From the NCBI RefSeq assembly GCF_015100395.1, contig NZ_AP022847.1, forward strand, positions 310,001-374,000: 64,000 nucleotides of DNA, read 5' to 3'. Numbering within the stretch: the stretch's first letter is position 1; each line of letters starts with the position of its first letter. The stretch is from Nitrosophilus alvini. GTDB taxonomy: Bacteria; Campylobacterota; Campylobacteria; Campylobacterales; Nitratiruptoraceae. The translations under genes were made by a program, and so were the position numbers. The notes under the pieces are model-generated. The model saw only the letters and a list, made by a program, of their open reading frames with translations, searched no databases and was not told the DNA's origin. Shown here piece after piece: positions 15,211-26,056 of the stretch.

Positions 15211-16222
15211 AGATAACCTCTAAAGTTTTTTGGACATTTTTTTCTATGGTGTACTCTTTTGAAATCTCTCTCATCTCTTTTTGTATTTTGACAAGTTTAT
15301 CATTATTTTGCAAAAGGGTATCTATCTTTTTGACTACCGAAAGATCTTTTGGATTTTTCATTACAAGCTCTTTTGGAAGTATTTCTGCCGCACCGTTTTG
15401 TGCTGTTGTAAATACCACATTTTCAAAACTCATCGCTTCCAAAACTACGTTTGAAAATGGTTCGTATCGTGTAGGAAACAGAAATATATCCGAAGCTGCA
15501 TAGAAGTGGTCTATATCATTTCTTGGGCCTGTAAAAGTCACTTTTCCCTCAAGTCCCATAGCCTTTGCCATCTGTTTATATTTAGATATTTTTTTCTCTT
15601 TGCCCAGTATAAAAGCGTGATAGTCGCTGTTTAAAAGCGCCAATATCTGCAAAAACTCTGCCACTCCTTTTCTTTCAAAACCGCTTCCGGCAAAAAGAAT
15701 GATTTTTGAATCTTCTTTTATTCCAAATTCTTGGCCGATTTTCATTTTTGATTGTTCTTTGTCAAACTCTTTTATCTCTATACCGTTATAAATAACCGCT
15801 ATTTTATCAGCGTCGATTTTGTAATACTCAACAATCTGATTTTTTACCTGTTTGGAGTTTGCAATTATCTTTTTTGCGTTACGGAAACATTTTTTTTCAA
15901 GATAAAGATATGTTAAATGCAGGGGATTTAAAGATATACCTTTGGACTTTAAGAAGGCTTTATGTACTCCGTCACCCGCTCTGTAGATATCGGGGCAGAT
16001 GATGCGATCGAGCGAGAAATAGAATTTTTTCTCTTTTTTGCCGCATACCTGTTTGTTAAAAAGAAGAGCTTTAAGCCAGGATGGAAGCCATTTTGGAAAA
16101 TCTGCATGTATGATTTCATAATCGATATTTTTTTCTTTTAAAACATTCGCAACTCTCTCAAGATACCTTTCGGCTCCTCCATATGGAGTATATTTTTGGC
16201 GTATGAAACTAATTTTTTTCAT
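15197..16222 (-). CDS. Glycosyltransferase family 4 (WaaG-like)
   Basis: This GT-B glycosyltransferase of 341 residues has the N-terminal YTPYGGAERYLERV donor-site loop, IIANSKQVKNQI in the middle and a C-terminal PTRYEPFSNVVLEAMSF motif with the conserved EPFGxxxLE-type glutamates. The overall pattern resembles WaaG, the LPS core glucosyltransferase. The acceptor cannot be proved. It overlaps the waaL-like gene upstream by 14 bp and waaF downstream by 14 bp, so the reverse block 19.4 to 14.2 kb looks like one operon. Confidence 0.85.
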   Translation of the reverse strand: MKKISFIRQKYTPYGGAERYLERVANVLKEKNIDYEIIHADFPKWLPSWLKALLFNKQVCGKKEKKFYFSLDRIICPDIYRAGDGVHKAFLKSKGISLNPLHLTYLYLEKKCFRNAKKIIANSKQVKNQIVEYYKIDADKIAVIYNGIEIKEFDKEQSKMKIGQEFGIKEDSKIILFAGSGFERKGVAEFLQILALLNSDYHAFILGKEKKISKYKQMAKAMGLEGKVTFTGPRNDIDHFYAASDIFLFPTRYEPFSNVVLEAMSFENVVFTTAQNGAAEILPKELVMKNPKDLSVVKKIDTLLQNNDKLVKIQKEMREISKEYTIEKNVQKTLEVIYELI

Positions 16223-17357
16223 ATTCTATTTTATTTAAAGTAAGTCCTAAAATTATAACAAAAAGCATAGCAAATTCATATCTAAAAGTAATATTCATAA
16301 ATGACATTATTAAGGATGAAACAATCAAAGCCATACTGATTTTAGATAGATAGAAATCTTTTGTTTCCCAAAATTTATATAAAGCTGATAAAAGAAAACC
16401 TAAATAGGTAAAGAGTCCAAATAATCCTCTTTCTAAAAGCATATCCAAATATGTGTTATGTGCATTATTTATATATCCTTCTATAGCATTTTTCCCAAAA
16501 AATGTTTTTGTAGAGAAAAAGATGGAATTTCCCATACCTATTCCAAAAAAAATATTATGTGAAAGCCAAATATATATACAACTTATCCATATTTGTATTC
16601 TTGCTGGATCATTAAATCCTTTTTTTATTTTAATTGCGACTCTACTATCAGGAAAGAAATATAAAAAAATCATTGCAAGAAGTGCTATAGCAATAATTGA
16701 TATTAAAATATTTTTTATTGTGATTCTATTGAAAACATATAATAGGAAAATTATCATTATAGGAAGTGTATATATTGCCATTCGGCTTCCGGTAAGAAAT
16801 ATAAAGACTATTGTAAATATAAATGTAACTAAAGCAAGGTTGTTTTTATTATATAGCCAATAGCCAAATGAAATGACGAAAATAAACATTGCATATGTAG
16901 CAGATCTGTTTACGGAACCAACTGAGTTTAAAGACATATACCTATAATGTTCGATAAAATATTCATAAAATCCATATAGTCCAGCAATGATGAAAGAAAT
17001 AAAAATTGTATTAAAAATAAATTTTTCTGAAATCTCAAATTTTTTATACGGCAACCATCTAAAAAAGAAATAAATAAAAGTTATAAATAGTAAGTTTGGA
17101 AACTGTTTTAAAGTTTCTTGTGTATTTACTCCAAATAATATTCCAGTAAAGGCTACTAACAAATGCAGTAGTATAAAAATATCAACAATATTAAACTTAA
17201 GATAGATTTTTTTCAAAAACAATTCATATAAAAAAAGCAAAAATAAAATGCTAAGAGAGATATTTTTAACAGCCTCTGTCAGTGGAAGAGAGATAATAAA
17301 AATAAATATTAAAAATTTGAACCAAAAATTATAATTTTTTAAAGAAGTTGTCAGCAT
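16209..17357 (-). CDS. O-antigen ligase / polymerase family membrane protein
   Basis: This 382-residue integral membrane protein has roughly ten to twelve hydrophobic segments and the Wzy_C/WaaL signature region containing NNAHNTYLDMLLERGLFGL near residues 293-311. WaaL joins O-chains to lipid A core and Wzy polymerises repeat units; sequence alone does not separate them. ATG at 17357 has AAGGAG upstream and overlaps the preceding glycosyltransferase by 29 bp. The DNA here is visibly richer in A and T than neighbouring heptose genes, which hints at a separate origin. Confidence 0.82.
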   Translation of the reverse strand: MLTTSLKNYNFWFKFLIFIFIISLPLTEAVKNISLSILFLLFLYELFLKKIYLKFNIVDIFILLHLLVAFTGILFGVNTQETLKQFPNLLFITFIYFFFRWLPYKKFEISEKFIFNTIFISFIIAGLYGFYEYFIEHYRYMSLNSVGSVNRSATYAMFIFVISFGYWLYNKNNLALVTFIFTIVFIFLTGSRMAIYTLPIMIIFLLYVFNRITIKNILISIIAIALLAMIFLYFFPDSRVAIKIKKGFNDPARIQIWISCIYIWLSHNIFFGIGMGNSIFFSTKTFFGKNAIEGYINNAHNTYLDMLLERGLFGLFTYLGFLLSALYKFWETKDFYLSKISMALIVSSLIMSFMNITFRYEFAMLFVIILGLTLNKIEYEKN

Positions 17358-18384
17358 TTATGCTCCTTGCTTCATATGTGTATTTATTAATGCAATCACT
17401 CTGTTTTACCGGTTTTTTATTAGTTGCTACAATTATTTTATAGGCAAAATCTTTTGGGTTGTTTTTCGATAAAAAAATATTTTTGCACTCTTTAACTATA
17501 TTTGTAACACTTGGGTGGTTCAAAGTTACTATAGGAATATTTGTAGCCATATATTCAAAAAGTTTCATAGGTGAAGTTAAGTATTTTGATTGAACATTGT
17601 CTCCTAGAGGAACGAGCAATATATTAGAGCACTCTAAAATTTTTGGAATTTCATTATTATCAACAAAACCCCTGTAGTCTATTCTTCCTTCAAGATTATA
17701 TTTTTTTACTAAAAAATTGATATATTCAACATCTTTTTTGCTTTGTCCACCAGCAATTCTAAGTTTATACTCTTTTGGAAGCAACTTTAAAGCTGCAAAT
17801 ATAAGTTCGACATTTTTCCATTTGTTAAATTGTCCGGTGTATGTCAATACTCTATTTTGGCACATTTTAACATTTTTAAATTTTTCAATTTCTACTCCAT
17901 TAGGAAGAACTGTATATTTAAATTTTGGATAATATCCAAATTCCTTTTTAAAAAACTCTACTTGTGAATAGTTAGTAAATATTATTCCATCAGAACTATT
18001 TAAGAGTTTTTCAAAGTACTTTTTTGAATACTTGGGTTTGAATATATAAAAAAAAGATTCTTCATGCATTTCATGAATATTTTTAAAATTTACAAACTTT
18101 TTTAAAAAGAGAGTTTCTTTTAACTTTTTGTGATGTCTAGTTATTACAAACTTTTGTTTTGTAGTAAAAAATGTTTTCCAAAATTGCATTTTATTTACAA
18201 ATATATGAACATTGTAATTTTGAATAAATTCGTTTATATTTTTTAAATCTTTTATTGAAACAAACTTGCCATATAAGTATATTTTATATCCAAGTTTTGA
18301 AAGGTAACAATAATCTTTAATCACCTGAAGAGTTTGTGCAGAAGAAAATTTTAATTCTAAGGTATGATTGTAAAAAATATTCAT
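17329..18384 (-). CDS. Glycosyltransferase family 4 protein
   Basis: This GT-B type glycosyltransferase of 351 residues has no assigned acceptor. Visible features are GIIFTNYSQVEFFKK mid-protein, VLTYTGQFNKWKNVE opening the nucleotide-binding half, and SPMKLFEYMATNIPIV near residue 272, which holds the conserved E of the donor site. It overlaps its upstream neighbour by four bases (ATGA). Composition is very AT-rich, like the waaL-like gene. Confidence 0.8.
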   Translation of the reverse strand: MNIFYNHTLELKFSSAQTLQVIKDYCYLSKLGYKIYLYGKFVSIKDLKNINEFIQNYNVHIFVNKMQFWKTFFTTKQKFVITRHHKKLKETLFLKKFVNFKNIHEMHEESFFYIFKPKYSKKYFEKLLNSSDGIIFTNYSQVEFFKKEFGYYPKFKYTVLPNGVEIEKFKNVKMCQNRVLTYTGQFNKWKNVELIFAALKLLPKEYKLRIAGGQSKKDVEYINFLVKKYNLEGRIDYRGFVDNNEIPKILECSNILLVPLGDNVQSKYLTSPMKLFEYMATNIPIVTLNHPSVTNIVKECKNIFLSKNNPKDFAYKIIVATNKKPVKQSDCINKYTYEARSINADNFFKKL

Positions 18385-19430
18385 ATTTTTTTCTTTATTT
18401 CCTTGATTACATCTTCTGGAGTTATTTTCAACATTGCTTCACTTTTTTTTATGCCTTTTTGGTAAATTATTTTATTGCTTTCATATTGTATTACTACATG
18501 TTTACCGCAATATTGTGTTTTTCTTATGTCTTTATAGCATGATGTTTGCAAACTATTTTCCCAAGGACCCCATACAACCGGATCAGAGAGACCAAAAAGA
18601 GTTATAACAGGAATATCTACTGCAGCTGCCATATGCATTGGTGCTGTATCTAACCCTATAAATAACTTGGCTTTGGAATAAAGGGCCGCTGTCTCTTTAA
18701 GTGTCAGTTGTCCGGCAAGATTGACAGGTTTGTGTTTAGCAATAGAAATTATTTCGTCAATTATAGCCAACTCTTTTGGATTTGGACTGCCTGTAATAAT
18801 CACCTTTTGATTATTTTCAATTAAATAGTCTATAATTTTTGCAAACCTATCGATTTCCCAAAATTTATATTGCCATTTAGCAACAGGATGTAAAACTATA
18901 AAGTTTTTTTTAAACTTTTTTGTTTTTTCAAGATCCTGCTTTGAAAAGTAAATTTCTATTCTTTTTTCAATCGGTTTTTTATCTAAAAATTCTAAAAAGC
19001 TTAAATCTCTTTCTACTGCATGTATCTGTTCAAAATGTGTTTTATATCTATTATATGGGCTTAATGCTTTTAAAAGTTTGTTTTTAGGTAAATAACCAAA
19101 CTTTTTTTTAGCTTTTGTAAGCAAAGATATTATCGTACCTCTGTCGCCTTCTGTAAGATTGATTATTAAATCGTATCTATTTCGAATTATGTTTCTTGCA
19201 AATTCAATCTCAAATTTGATTTTGTTTAATAAGTTTTGTTTTTTGATTAAACTTCTATCATACAAAAAAAGTTTGTTAATATTTACATTATTTTTTAATA
19301 TCGTTTCGCTCTCTTTGTTGATAACTATATCTATAGTCGAATTTGGAAAAATTAATTTTAAGTTTTTTATCAAAGGTGTCATCAATAAAACGTCGCCAAT
19401 ATTTCTAAACTTTATCAATAATATCTTCAT
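18381..19430 (-). CDS. GT9 family heptosyltransferase
   Basis: This 349-residue ADP-heptose transferase family protein begins MKILLIKFRNIGDVLLMTPL, the conserved GT9 opening. It contains GLDTAPMHMAAAVDIPVITLFG, the ADP-heptose binding region. It is the third GT9 member in the window besides waaF and waaC, so it may add a third heptose, as WaaQ does. ATG at 19430 has GGAGAAAT upstream and is preferred to an extended start at 19526, which would run into the pseB promoter and start. Confidence 0.87.
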   Translation of the reverse strand: MKILLIKFRNIGDVLLMTPLIKNLKLIFPNSTIDIVINKESETILKNNVNINKLFLYDRSLIKKQNLLNKIKFEIEFARNIIRNRYDLIINLTEGDRGTIISLLTKAKKKFGYLPKNKLLKALSPYNRYKTHFEQIHAVERDLSFLEFLDKKPIEKRIEIYFSKQDLEKTKKFKKNFIVLHPVAKWQYKFWEIDRFAKIIDYLIENNQKVIITGSPNPKELAIIDEIISIAKHKPVNLAGQLTLKETAALYSKAKLFIGLDTAPMHMAAAVDIPVITLFGLSDPVVWGPWENSLQTSCYKDIRKTQYCGKHVVIQYESNKIIYQKGIKKSEAMLKITPEDVIKEIKKKI

Positions 19431-19457
19431 ATAATTTCTCCAAAAAATTAAATTGGT

Positions 19458-19467
19458 ATTATATAAT
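19458..19467. promoter_or_regulatory. Overlapping divergent -10 boxes
   Basis: TATAAT occurs at 19462-19467 on the forward strand (toward pseB) and at 19463-19458 on the reverse strand (toward the GT9 gene). The 76-bp divergent spacer contains nothing else recognisable. Confidence 0.45.
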
Positions 19468-19485
19468 AATAAAGTTTTAACATAA

Positions 19486-20498
<1,013 letters not shown>

Positions 20499-20499
<1 letters not shown>

Positions 20500-21680
20500 T
20501 GGATTTTATACCTTATGGAAAGCAGTATATAGACAAAAAAGACAGACGAGCCGTCAAAGAGGTTTTGAAATCCCCTTTTATTACTCAGGGACCGAAAATC
20601 AAAGAGTTTGAAGAAAAAATATACGAATATACCGGAGCAAAATATGCCGTGGCGGTCTCAAACGGTACGGCTGCGCTTCATCTGGCGTCTTTATCTATTT
20701 TAAATCCCGGGGACAAGGTGCTGACCTCTCCAAACTCATTCGTTGCCACTTCGAACGCTATTTTATATGCGGGGGCAAAGCCAGTTTTTGTCGATATAAA
20801 AGATGACGGAAATATAGATTTTGAGCTTTGCGAAGAGATACTAAAAAATGACCCTTCTATAAAAGCTTTATATGTGGTACATTTTAGCGGTAATCCCGTA
20901 GAACAGGAAAAACTAAAAGTTTTAAAAGAGAAATACGGTATAAAGATTTTGGAAGATTGCGCCCATTCTATAGGGGCGGAATATAAAGAAATAAAAGCCG
21001 GAAGCTGCAAAAATAGTGACTGTTCGATTCTTTCTTTTCATCCTGTAAAGCATTTGACAACAGGAGAGGGCGGAGCGATAACAACGAATGATGAAAGGAT
21101 ATATGAAAAACTTCTTCTGCTTAGAAACCATGGAATAACAAAAGATGAAAATAGGTTTTTAGATAAGAATATGGCATATGACGAAAAAGGCAACCTCAAT
21201 CCTTGGTACTACGAACAGCAGCTTTTGGGATTCAACTACCGCATCACCGATATGCAGTGTGCACTTGGAATCTCTCAGTTTGAAAAGCTGGATACTTTCA
21301 TAAAAAGAAGAAGAGATATAGCTTTGAAGTATGATGAAGAGTTCGAAAAAGAGGAATTCATAAAGCCGCTATACGGATACAACGGCCGCTCATCTTACCA
21401 TCTATATGTAGTTAGAATAGATTTTGAAAAACTCTTCATTACCAAAGCGGAACTCTTTTACAAAATGAGAGAGAAGAGCATCGGGCTACAGCTACATTAT
21501 ATCCCTATAAACAAACAGCCGTATTACCGTTCTTTGGGATATGGCAAAGAGGAGACTCCAAAAATGGACAGATACTATAAAGAGGCATTGTCTTTACCTA
21601 TGTATCCCTCTTTGGAAAGAGAGGAGCAAGAGTATGTAATAAAAACTCTAAAAAAGTTGGTCAATGAAAATAGAAAATAA
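20499..21680 (+). CDS. pseC: UDP-4-amino-4,6-dideoxy-N-acetyl-beta-L-altrosamine transaminase
   Basis: This PLP-dependent sugar aminotransferase (393 residues) acts on the PseB product. Motifs include SNGTAALHLA for the PLP phosphate site and the Schiff-base lysine in SFHPVKHLTTGEGGA near residue 184. ATG at 20499 overlaps the pseB stop as TGATG; a TTG three bases earlier is less likely. The order pseB-pseC matches the known pathway. Confidence 0.95.
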
Positions 21681-22404
21681 TCTATTCATTATCATTCAAG
21701 CTCGTATGACTTCAACAAGGCTCCTTGGAAAAGTAATGCTGCCGCTATGCGGCAAAACTGTTTTAGAAATTATGATAGATAGATTAAAAAGTTTTGAAAA
21801 AAATATAATTATTGCCACTACAAATGACGGAAGCGAAAAACCTATAGTGAAACTTTGTGAAAGAAGAGGCTTGAAATATTTCAGGGGCGATACGCACAAT
21901 GTACTTGAGAGATACTACAAAGCGGCTTTGAATTTTGGTGCAAAGAAAAGTGATACGATAATAAGACTTACATCGGATTGTCCTCTGATCGATCAAAATA
22001 TTTTGAAAAAAATGATAGATGAATTTAAGATAGAAAAATGTGACTATCTCTCAAATACAATAGAGCGAACATTTCCAAGAGGATTCGACATAGAAATTTT
22101 CGGTTTTGACGCACTTAAAAAAGCTTATGAAAATGCTACCTTGGATTACGAAAAAGAGCATGTAACGACCTATATTCATACGACGCACAAAAATGAATTC
22201 AAAATATGCAGCTTCAAAGACAAAGATGACAATTCAAAATATCGCCTAACGTTGGATGAAGAGGCTGATTTCGAAGCGATAAAAGAGATATACAGATTTT
22301 TAAAATGCAAAACGGATTTTAGTTATGAAGAGTTGCTCGAGGTTTTGAAAAAAAATCCACATATATATGAAATAAACAGGCATATAGAACAGAAAAAAGT
22401 ATGA
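21664..22404 (+). CDS. SpsF-like cytidylyltransferase, probable CMP-pseudaminate synthase
   Basis: This 246-residue nucleotidyltransferase opens with IIQARMTSTRLLGKVMLPL, the signature of the SpsF / CMP-KDO synthetase-like family. It also has RLTSDCPLID, the metal-binding aspartate region. It sits where pseF is expected and is flanked by other pse genes. Classical PseF resembles CMP-NeuAc synthetase, so this is probably an alternative activating enzyme for pseudaminate. It overlaps pseC by 17 bp and the pseG-pseH fusion by 4 bp. Confidence 0.82.
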   Translation: MKIENNLFIIIQARMTSTRLLGKVMLPLCGKTVLEIMIDRLKSFEKNIIIATTNDGSEKPIVKLCERRGLKYFRGDTHNVLERYYKAALNFGAKKSDTIIRLTSDCPLIDQNILKKMIDEFKIEKCDYLSNTIERTFPRGFDIEIFGFDALKKAYENATLDYEKEHVTTYIHTTHKNEFKICSFKDKDDNSKYRLTLDEEADFEAIKEIYRFLKCKTDFSYEELLEVLKKNPHIYEINRHIEQKKV

Positions 22405-23900
22405 AAACTATTTTGATTAGAGCGGATAGCTCCAAAAATATAGGCACCGGGCATATAACAAGAACGCTTGTTTTGGTAAAGGAATTAAAAGAAAAAAGTT
22501 TTAATGTTATATATCTTTCAAGATCTTTGCCAGGAAATATAAATTTCAAGATCAAAAACAGCGGATTTGAGCTTATTGAGTTGCAAAGTAGCGATAAAAG
22601 GCAAGAGATAGATGAAGTAAGCCGTATTATCAAACAAAAGAATGCCTCTTTTATTGTATTCGACCATTATGGAATAGACGAAGAGTATGAAAGAGAAATA
22701 AAAAAAAGATCCGGTATTTTGGTTTTCTCATTTGATGATACATATCAAAAACATTTTTGCGATATTTTGTTAAATCAAAATATATATGCAAAAAAAGAGG
22801 ATTATAAAAATCTAGTTCCCTCATCTGCTTATTTGCTTTGCGGGGTAGAATATGCGCTTATCAGAAAAGAGTTTAGAGAGATTGAGATCAGAGATAAAAA
22901 ACATATCGATCTGCAAAATGTCAGAATACTAGTAACTCTGGGCGGTGCGGATCCAAAAAATGTAACGCTTGAAGTGATGAAGGCTTTGGAGGAGAGCAAA
23001 GGTTTCAAATTTCATGCCGATATTGTGGTGGGTGCTGCAAATGAGTATTTGCCCGAACTGCAAAAGTTTGCAAAGAAAAGCAACAAAAGTTACCGAATAA
23101 TTACGGATGCAAAGAATATGGCCGAGCTAATGAACAAAGCGGATATTGCAGTGATATCTTGCGGAACGACGAGTATAGAGGCTTTATATATGAGGCTTCC
23201 TTTTTTGGCTTTGAAGTTGGCGGACAATCAGGAAAAGATATATGAATATCTGAGTGAAAACGGGTATGCAATGTGCGTTGAAAACGAAACAGATGATATA
23301 AAAAGAGGTTTTGAAAACCTGATATTTGACAAAACTTTGAGAATAGCCTTTTTGGAAAGGATGAAAACTCTTCGTATTGGAAAAGTAGAAAAAGTTACGA
23401 AAGCTATCATATGTAAAATGTTTGAAAATTTTTCGATAAGAGAGGCCGAGGAAAAGGATATAAACGCCGTTTTTGAGATATCGAACGATGAGATAGTCAG
23501 AAAAAACTCTTTCAGCAGTGAAAAAATACCTTTTGAGAGACATAAAGAGTGGTTTTTGAAAAAATTAAAAGACGAAAATACGCTTTTTCTGATCGTTGAA
23601 AAAGATGGAACAGTCCTTGGACAGATTAGATTTGAAAAAAGTGAAAACGACTATTTTATCAGTATATCATTGGCTTCGATAGTGAGAGGTTGTGGATACG
23701 CAAGCGACATAATTTCAAAAAGTGTAGAGTCGTTTCGAAACAGAGTAGGCGATTTCGATATCTACGCGTATATAAAAAAAGAGAATATCGCTTCGATAAA
23801 GAGCTTTGAAAAAAGCGGTTTTAAAAAAGTTGAAGAGACTCTTTACAAAAGCATTCCAACATTTGTTTTAAAAAGGCTAAAAAATGATAAGAATAGATAA
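22401..23900 (+). CDS. pseG: PseG-PseH fusion: sugar-nucleotide hydrolase plus acetyltransferase
   Basis: The 499-residue protein joins two pathway steps. Residues 1 to about 335 match PseG, the UDP-sugar hydrolase: RADSSKNIGTGHITRTL at the start and VTLGGADPKN in the middle. Residues from about 341 are a GNAT acetyltransferase of PseH type, beginning FSIREAEEKDINAVFEIS and containing RGCGYASDIISKSVE. PseH normally acetylates the 4-amino sugar before PseG removes UDP, so the fusion would couple consecutive reactions. ATG overlaps the upstream stop (ATGA) and the next gene begins 17 bp before its end. Confidence 0.9.
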   Translation: MKTILIRADSSKNIGTGHITRTLVLVKELKEKSFNVIYLSRSLPGNINFKIKNSGFELIELQSSDKRQEIDEVSRIIKQKNASFIVFDHYGIDEEYEREIKKRSGILVFSFDDTYQKHFCDILLNQNIYAKKEDYKNLVPSSAYLLCGVEYALIRKEFREIEIRDKKHIDLQNVRILVTLGGADPKNVTLEVMKALEESKGFKFHADIVVGAANEYLPELQKFAKKSNKSYRIITDAKNMAELMNKADIAVISCGTTSIEALYMRLPFLALKLADNQEKIYEYLSENGYAMCVENETDDIKRGFENLIFDKTLRIAFLERMKTLRIGKVEKVTKAIICKMFENFSIREAEEKDINAVFEISNDEIVRKNSFSSEKIPFERHKEWFLKKLKDENTLFLIVEKDGTVLGQIRFEKSENDYFISISLASIVRGCGYASDIISKSVESFRNRVGDFDIYAYIKKENIASIKSFEKSGFKKVEETLYKSIPTFVLKRLKNDKNR

Positions 23901-24927
23901 CAAAACTGTTTCAAATGACAGTCCGGTATATATAATTGCCGAAGTTTCCGCCAACCATAATCAAAGTTTTGAGATAGCAAAAGAGATGATAAAGGCGGCG
24001 TACGAAGCCGGAGCGGATGCGGTAAAACTGCAAACTTACACTCCCGATACAATAACTTTAAAGTGCGATAATGAATATTTTCAGATAAAACAAGGAACCA
24101 TCTGGGATGGAAAGACCCTATATGAACTCTATGAAGAAGCATACACACCTTGGGAGTGGCAGCCAGAGCTAAAAAAATATGCCGATTCGATAGGAATTAC
24201 TCTTTTTTCTTCCCCTTTTGACAAAAGTGCTGTCGACTTTCTTGAAAAGATGAACGTTCCTGCTTACAAAATTGCCTCTTTTGAGATAACAGACATTCCT
24301 CTTATAGAGTATGCGGCCTCAAAAGGAAAGCCTATGATCATATCCACAGGTATCGCGACTCTTTGTGATATTGAAGAGGCAGTAAATGCCTGCAGAAGAG
24401 TTGGAAATGACAAAATTGTTCTTTTAAAATGTACTTCTGCATATCCTGCACCTCTGGAGGATGCGAACCTTGAAACAATCCCGAATCTGTCCGAAACTTT
24501 TGGCGTAATAGCAGGATTTTCAGACCATACTCTGGGTATTACAGCCCCTGTCGCTGCTGTGACATTGGGTGCAAAGGTCATTGAAAAACACTTTATTTTG
24601 GATAAGAGTATGGGAGGACCGGATGCCGCATTCAGTCTGGATATAGATGAATTCAAAGAGATGGTTAAGGCTGTAAGAGATACCGAAAAGCTTCTTGGAA
24701 AAGTGGATTATTCTATGAGTGATAAAAAGAGAAAAAGCAGAGAGTTTTCAAGAAGTCTCTTTGTAGCGGAAAATATTAGAGAGGGTGAAATTTTGACTGA
24801 GAAAAATATCCGTTCGGTAAGACCGGGATACGGGCTTCATCCAAAGTATTTAAAAGATATTTTAGGCAAAAGAGCGGCAACTGATCTTGAAAAAGGAACC
24901 CCTTTAAAGTGGGAGCATATCAGTTAA
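23884..24927 (+). CDS. pseI: Pseudaminic acid synthase
   Basis: This NeuB-family synthase (347 residues) condenses the 6-deoxy-AltdiNAc sugar with phosphoenolpyruvate. The TIM barrel carries IIAEVSANHNQSFEIAKEMI near the start and GFSDHT in the active site. The C-terminal SAF/antifreeze-like domain begins near residue 285 (SRSLFVAENIREGEILT). It is the last gene of the pse operon and converges with the next gene, overlapping by eight bases. Confidence 0.95.
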   Translation: MIRIDNKTVSNDSPVYIIAEVSANHNQSFEIAKEMIKAAYEAGADAVKLQTYTPDTITLKCDNEYFQIKQGTIWDGKTLYELYEEAYTPWEWQPELKKYADSIGITLFSSPFDKSAVDFLEKMNVPAYKIASFEITDIPLIEYAASKGKPMIISTGIATLCDIEEAVNACRRVGNDKIVLLKCTSAYPAPLEDANLETIPNLSETFGVIAGFSDHTLGITAPVAAVTLGAKVIEKHFILDKSMGGPDAAFSLDIDEFKEMVKAVRDTEKLLGKVDYSMSDKKRKSREFSRSLFVAENIREGEILTEKNIRSVRPGYGLHPKYLKDILGKRAATDLEKGTPLKWEHIS

Positions 24928-26023
24928 GAAGGTTTTGATAGATATCTATAATTTTATCTGTCATAACCTTTTTTGAAAAATTTTTCACCACAAAATCCCT
25001 TGCGTTTTTGGCGTAATTTTCTCTAAGCTGTGGATTTTGTATCATTTTTTCTACGTTTTGAACCAAACTTTTCATATTTTTAGGCTCAATCAGCATAAAG
25101 TTGTCATTGTGCCACAGATCTTTAGTACTTCCCACATCTGTAGCTATTACCGGAAGTTTCATCATAAGTGCCTGCATAACCGATTGTGGTACCCCTTCGT
25201 TTGAATCGGAAGTGAGAGTAAAAATATCAAGAGTCGATAAAAATTTTGCAGGCTTGTTTACATGTCCCAACATTTTGACTCTTTCTTTAAGTCCCATCTC
25301 TTTTACCATTTTTTTTATTCTATGTTTTCCTGGACCATCTCCCGCTATCAAAAAAACGGTTTGGGGATATTTTTTAGATATCTCTTTTGCCATCTCTAAA
25401 AAGAGATCGTGTCTTTTGAAGCCTCTTAGAACCGCAAGTATTCCTATAGCGATCTGATCTTTTTTTATCCCGAAAAACTCTCTGTTTTTTTCTTTGTCGA
25501 ATTTATCGGGATCAAATATCTTTTCATCAATCCCTGTGGGTATCGAGGCTATACGCTTGGGCTTTATACGGTTGAAACGTATCATATCTTCTCTTACGCC
25601 CTCACCAGTCGTTATGATAAAATCGGCCATTTCGTTTATGAAATTTAGTCTTGAAGGGTTTATTCTGTTTGAAAGATGGCGGGTTCTTATAAATTTTGCT
25701 CCGGCAATTTTAGCGGCAAATCCTCCCACCCAGGTATCTTTTCCGCTGTGGGTGTTTACTATGTCAATCTTTTCATCTTTTATGATTTTTATCAGACCAA
25801 AAAGAGTCTTTAAGTCGGTATTCCCTCTAAAAGGCAAGCTATATACTTTGATACCGTATTTAATAGCTTGCTCTTTTATTTTGGCGTGATCTCTACAAAC
25901 TAGCAAGACCTCAACCCCTCTTTCTCTGACAGAAAGCATTTCGTTTATGATTCTGATTTCCTGTCCGCCCCATCCATCTGACCACTCTGTGTGTAATACT
26001 TTTATCTTTTCTGTTTTTTCCAA
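24920..26023 (-). CDS. Glycosyltransferase family 4 protein
   Basis: This GT-B glycosyltransferase (367 residues) has the conserved opening KVLHTEWSDGWGGQEIRI, ILAVLRGFKRHDLFLE at the second domain, and DSNEGVPQSVMQALMMKLPVIATDVG as the donor-binding E-x7-E region. I place the start at TTG 26023 with AAGGAT ten bases before it. The open frame continues to 26101, but those codons come from the hairpin repeat and look non-coding. The acceptor is unknown; the position suggests LPS core or surface glycan. Confidence 0.83.
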   Translation of the reverse strand: MEKTEKIKVLHTEWSDGWGGQEIRIINEMLSVRERGVEVLLVCRDHAKIKEQAIKYGIKVYSLPFRGNTDLKTLFGLIKIIKDEKIDIVNTHSGKDTWVGGFAAKIAGAKFIRTRHLSNRINPSRLNFINEMADFIITTGEGVREDMIRFNRIKPKRIASIPTGIDEKIFDPDKFDKEKNREFFGIKKDQIAIGILAVLRGFKRHDLFLEMAKEISKKYPQTVFLIAGDGPGKHRIKKMVKEMGLKERVKMLGHVNKPAKFLSTLDIFTLTSDSNEGVPQSVMQALMMKLPVIATDVGSTKDLWHNDNFMLIEPKNMKSLVQNVEKMIQNPQLRENYAKNARDFVVKNFSKKVMTDKIIDIYQNLLN

Positions 26024-26056
26024 GATATCTTTATCCTTCAACTTTGTTATTCTATA

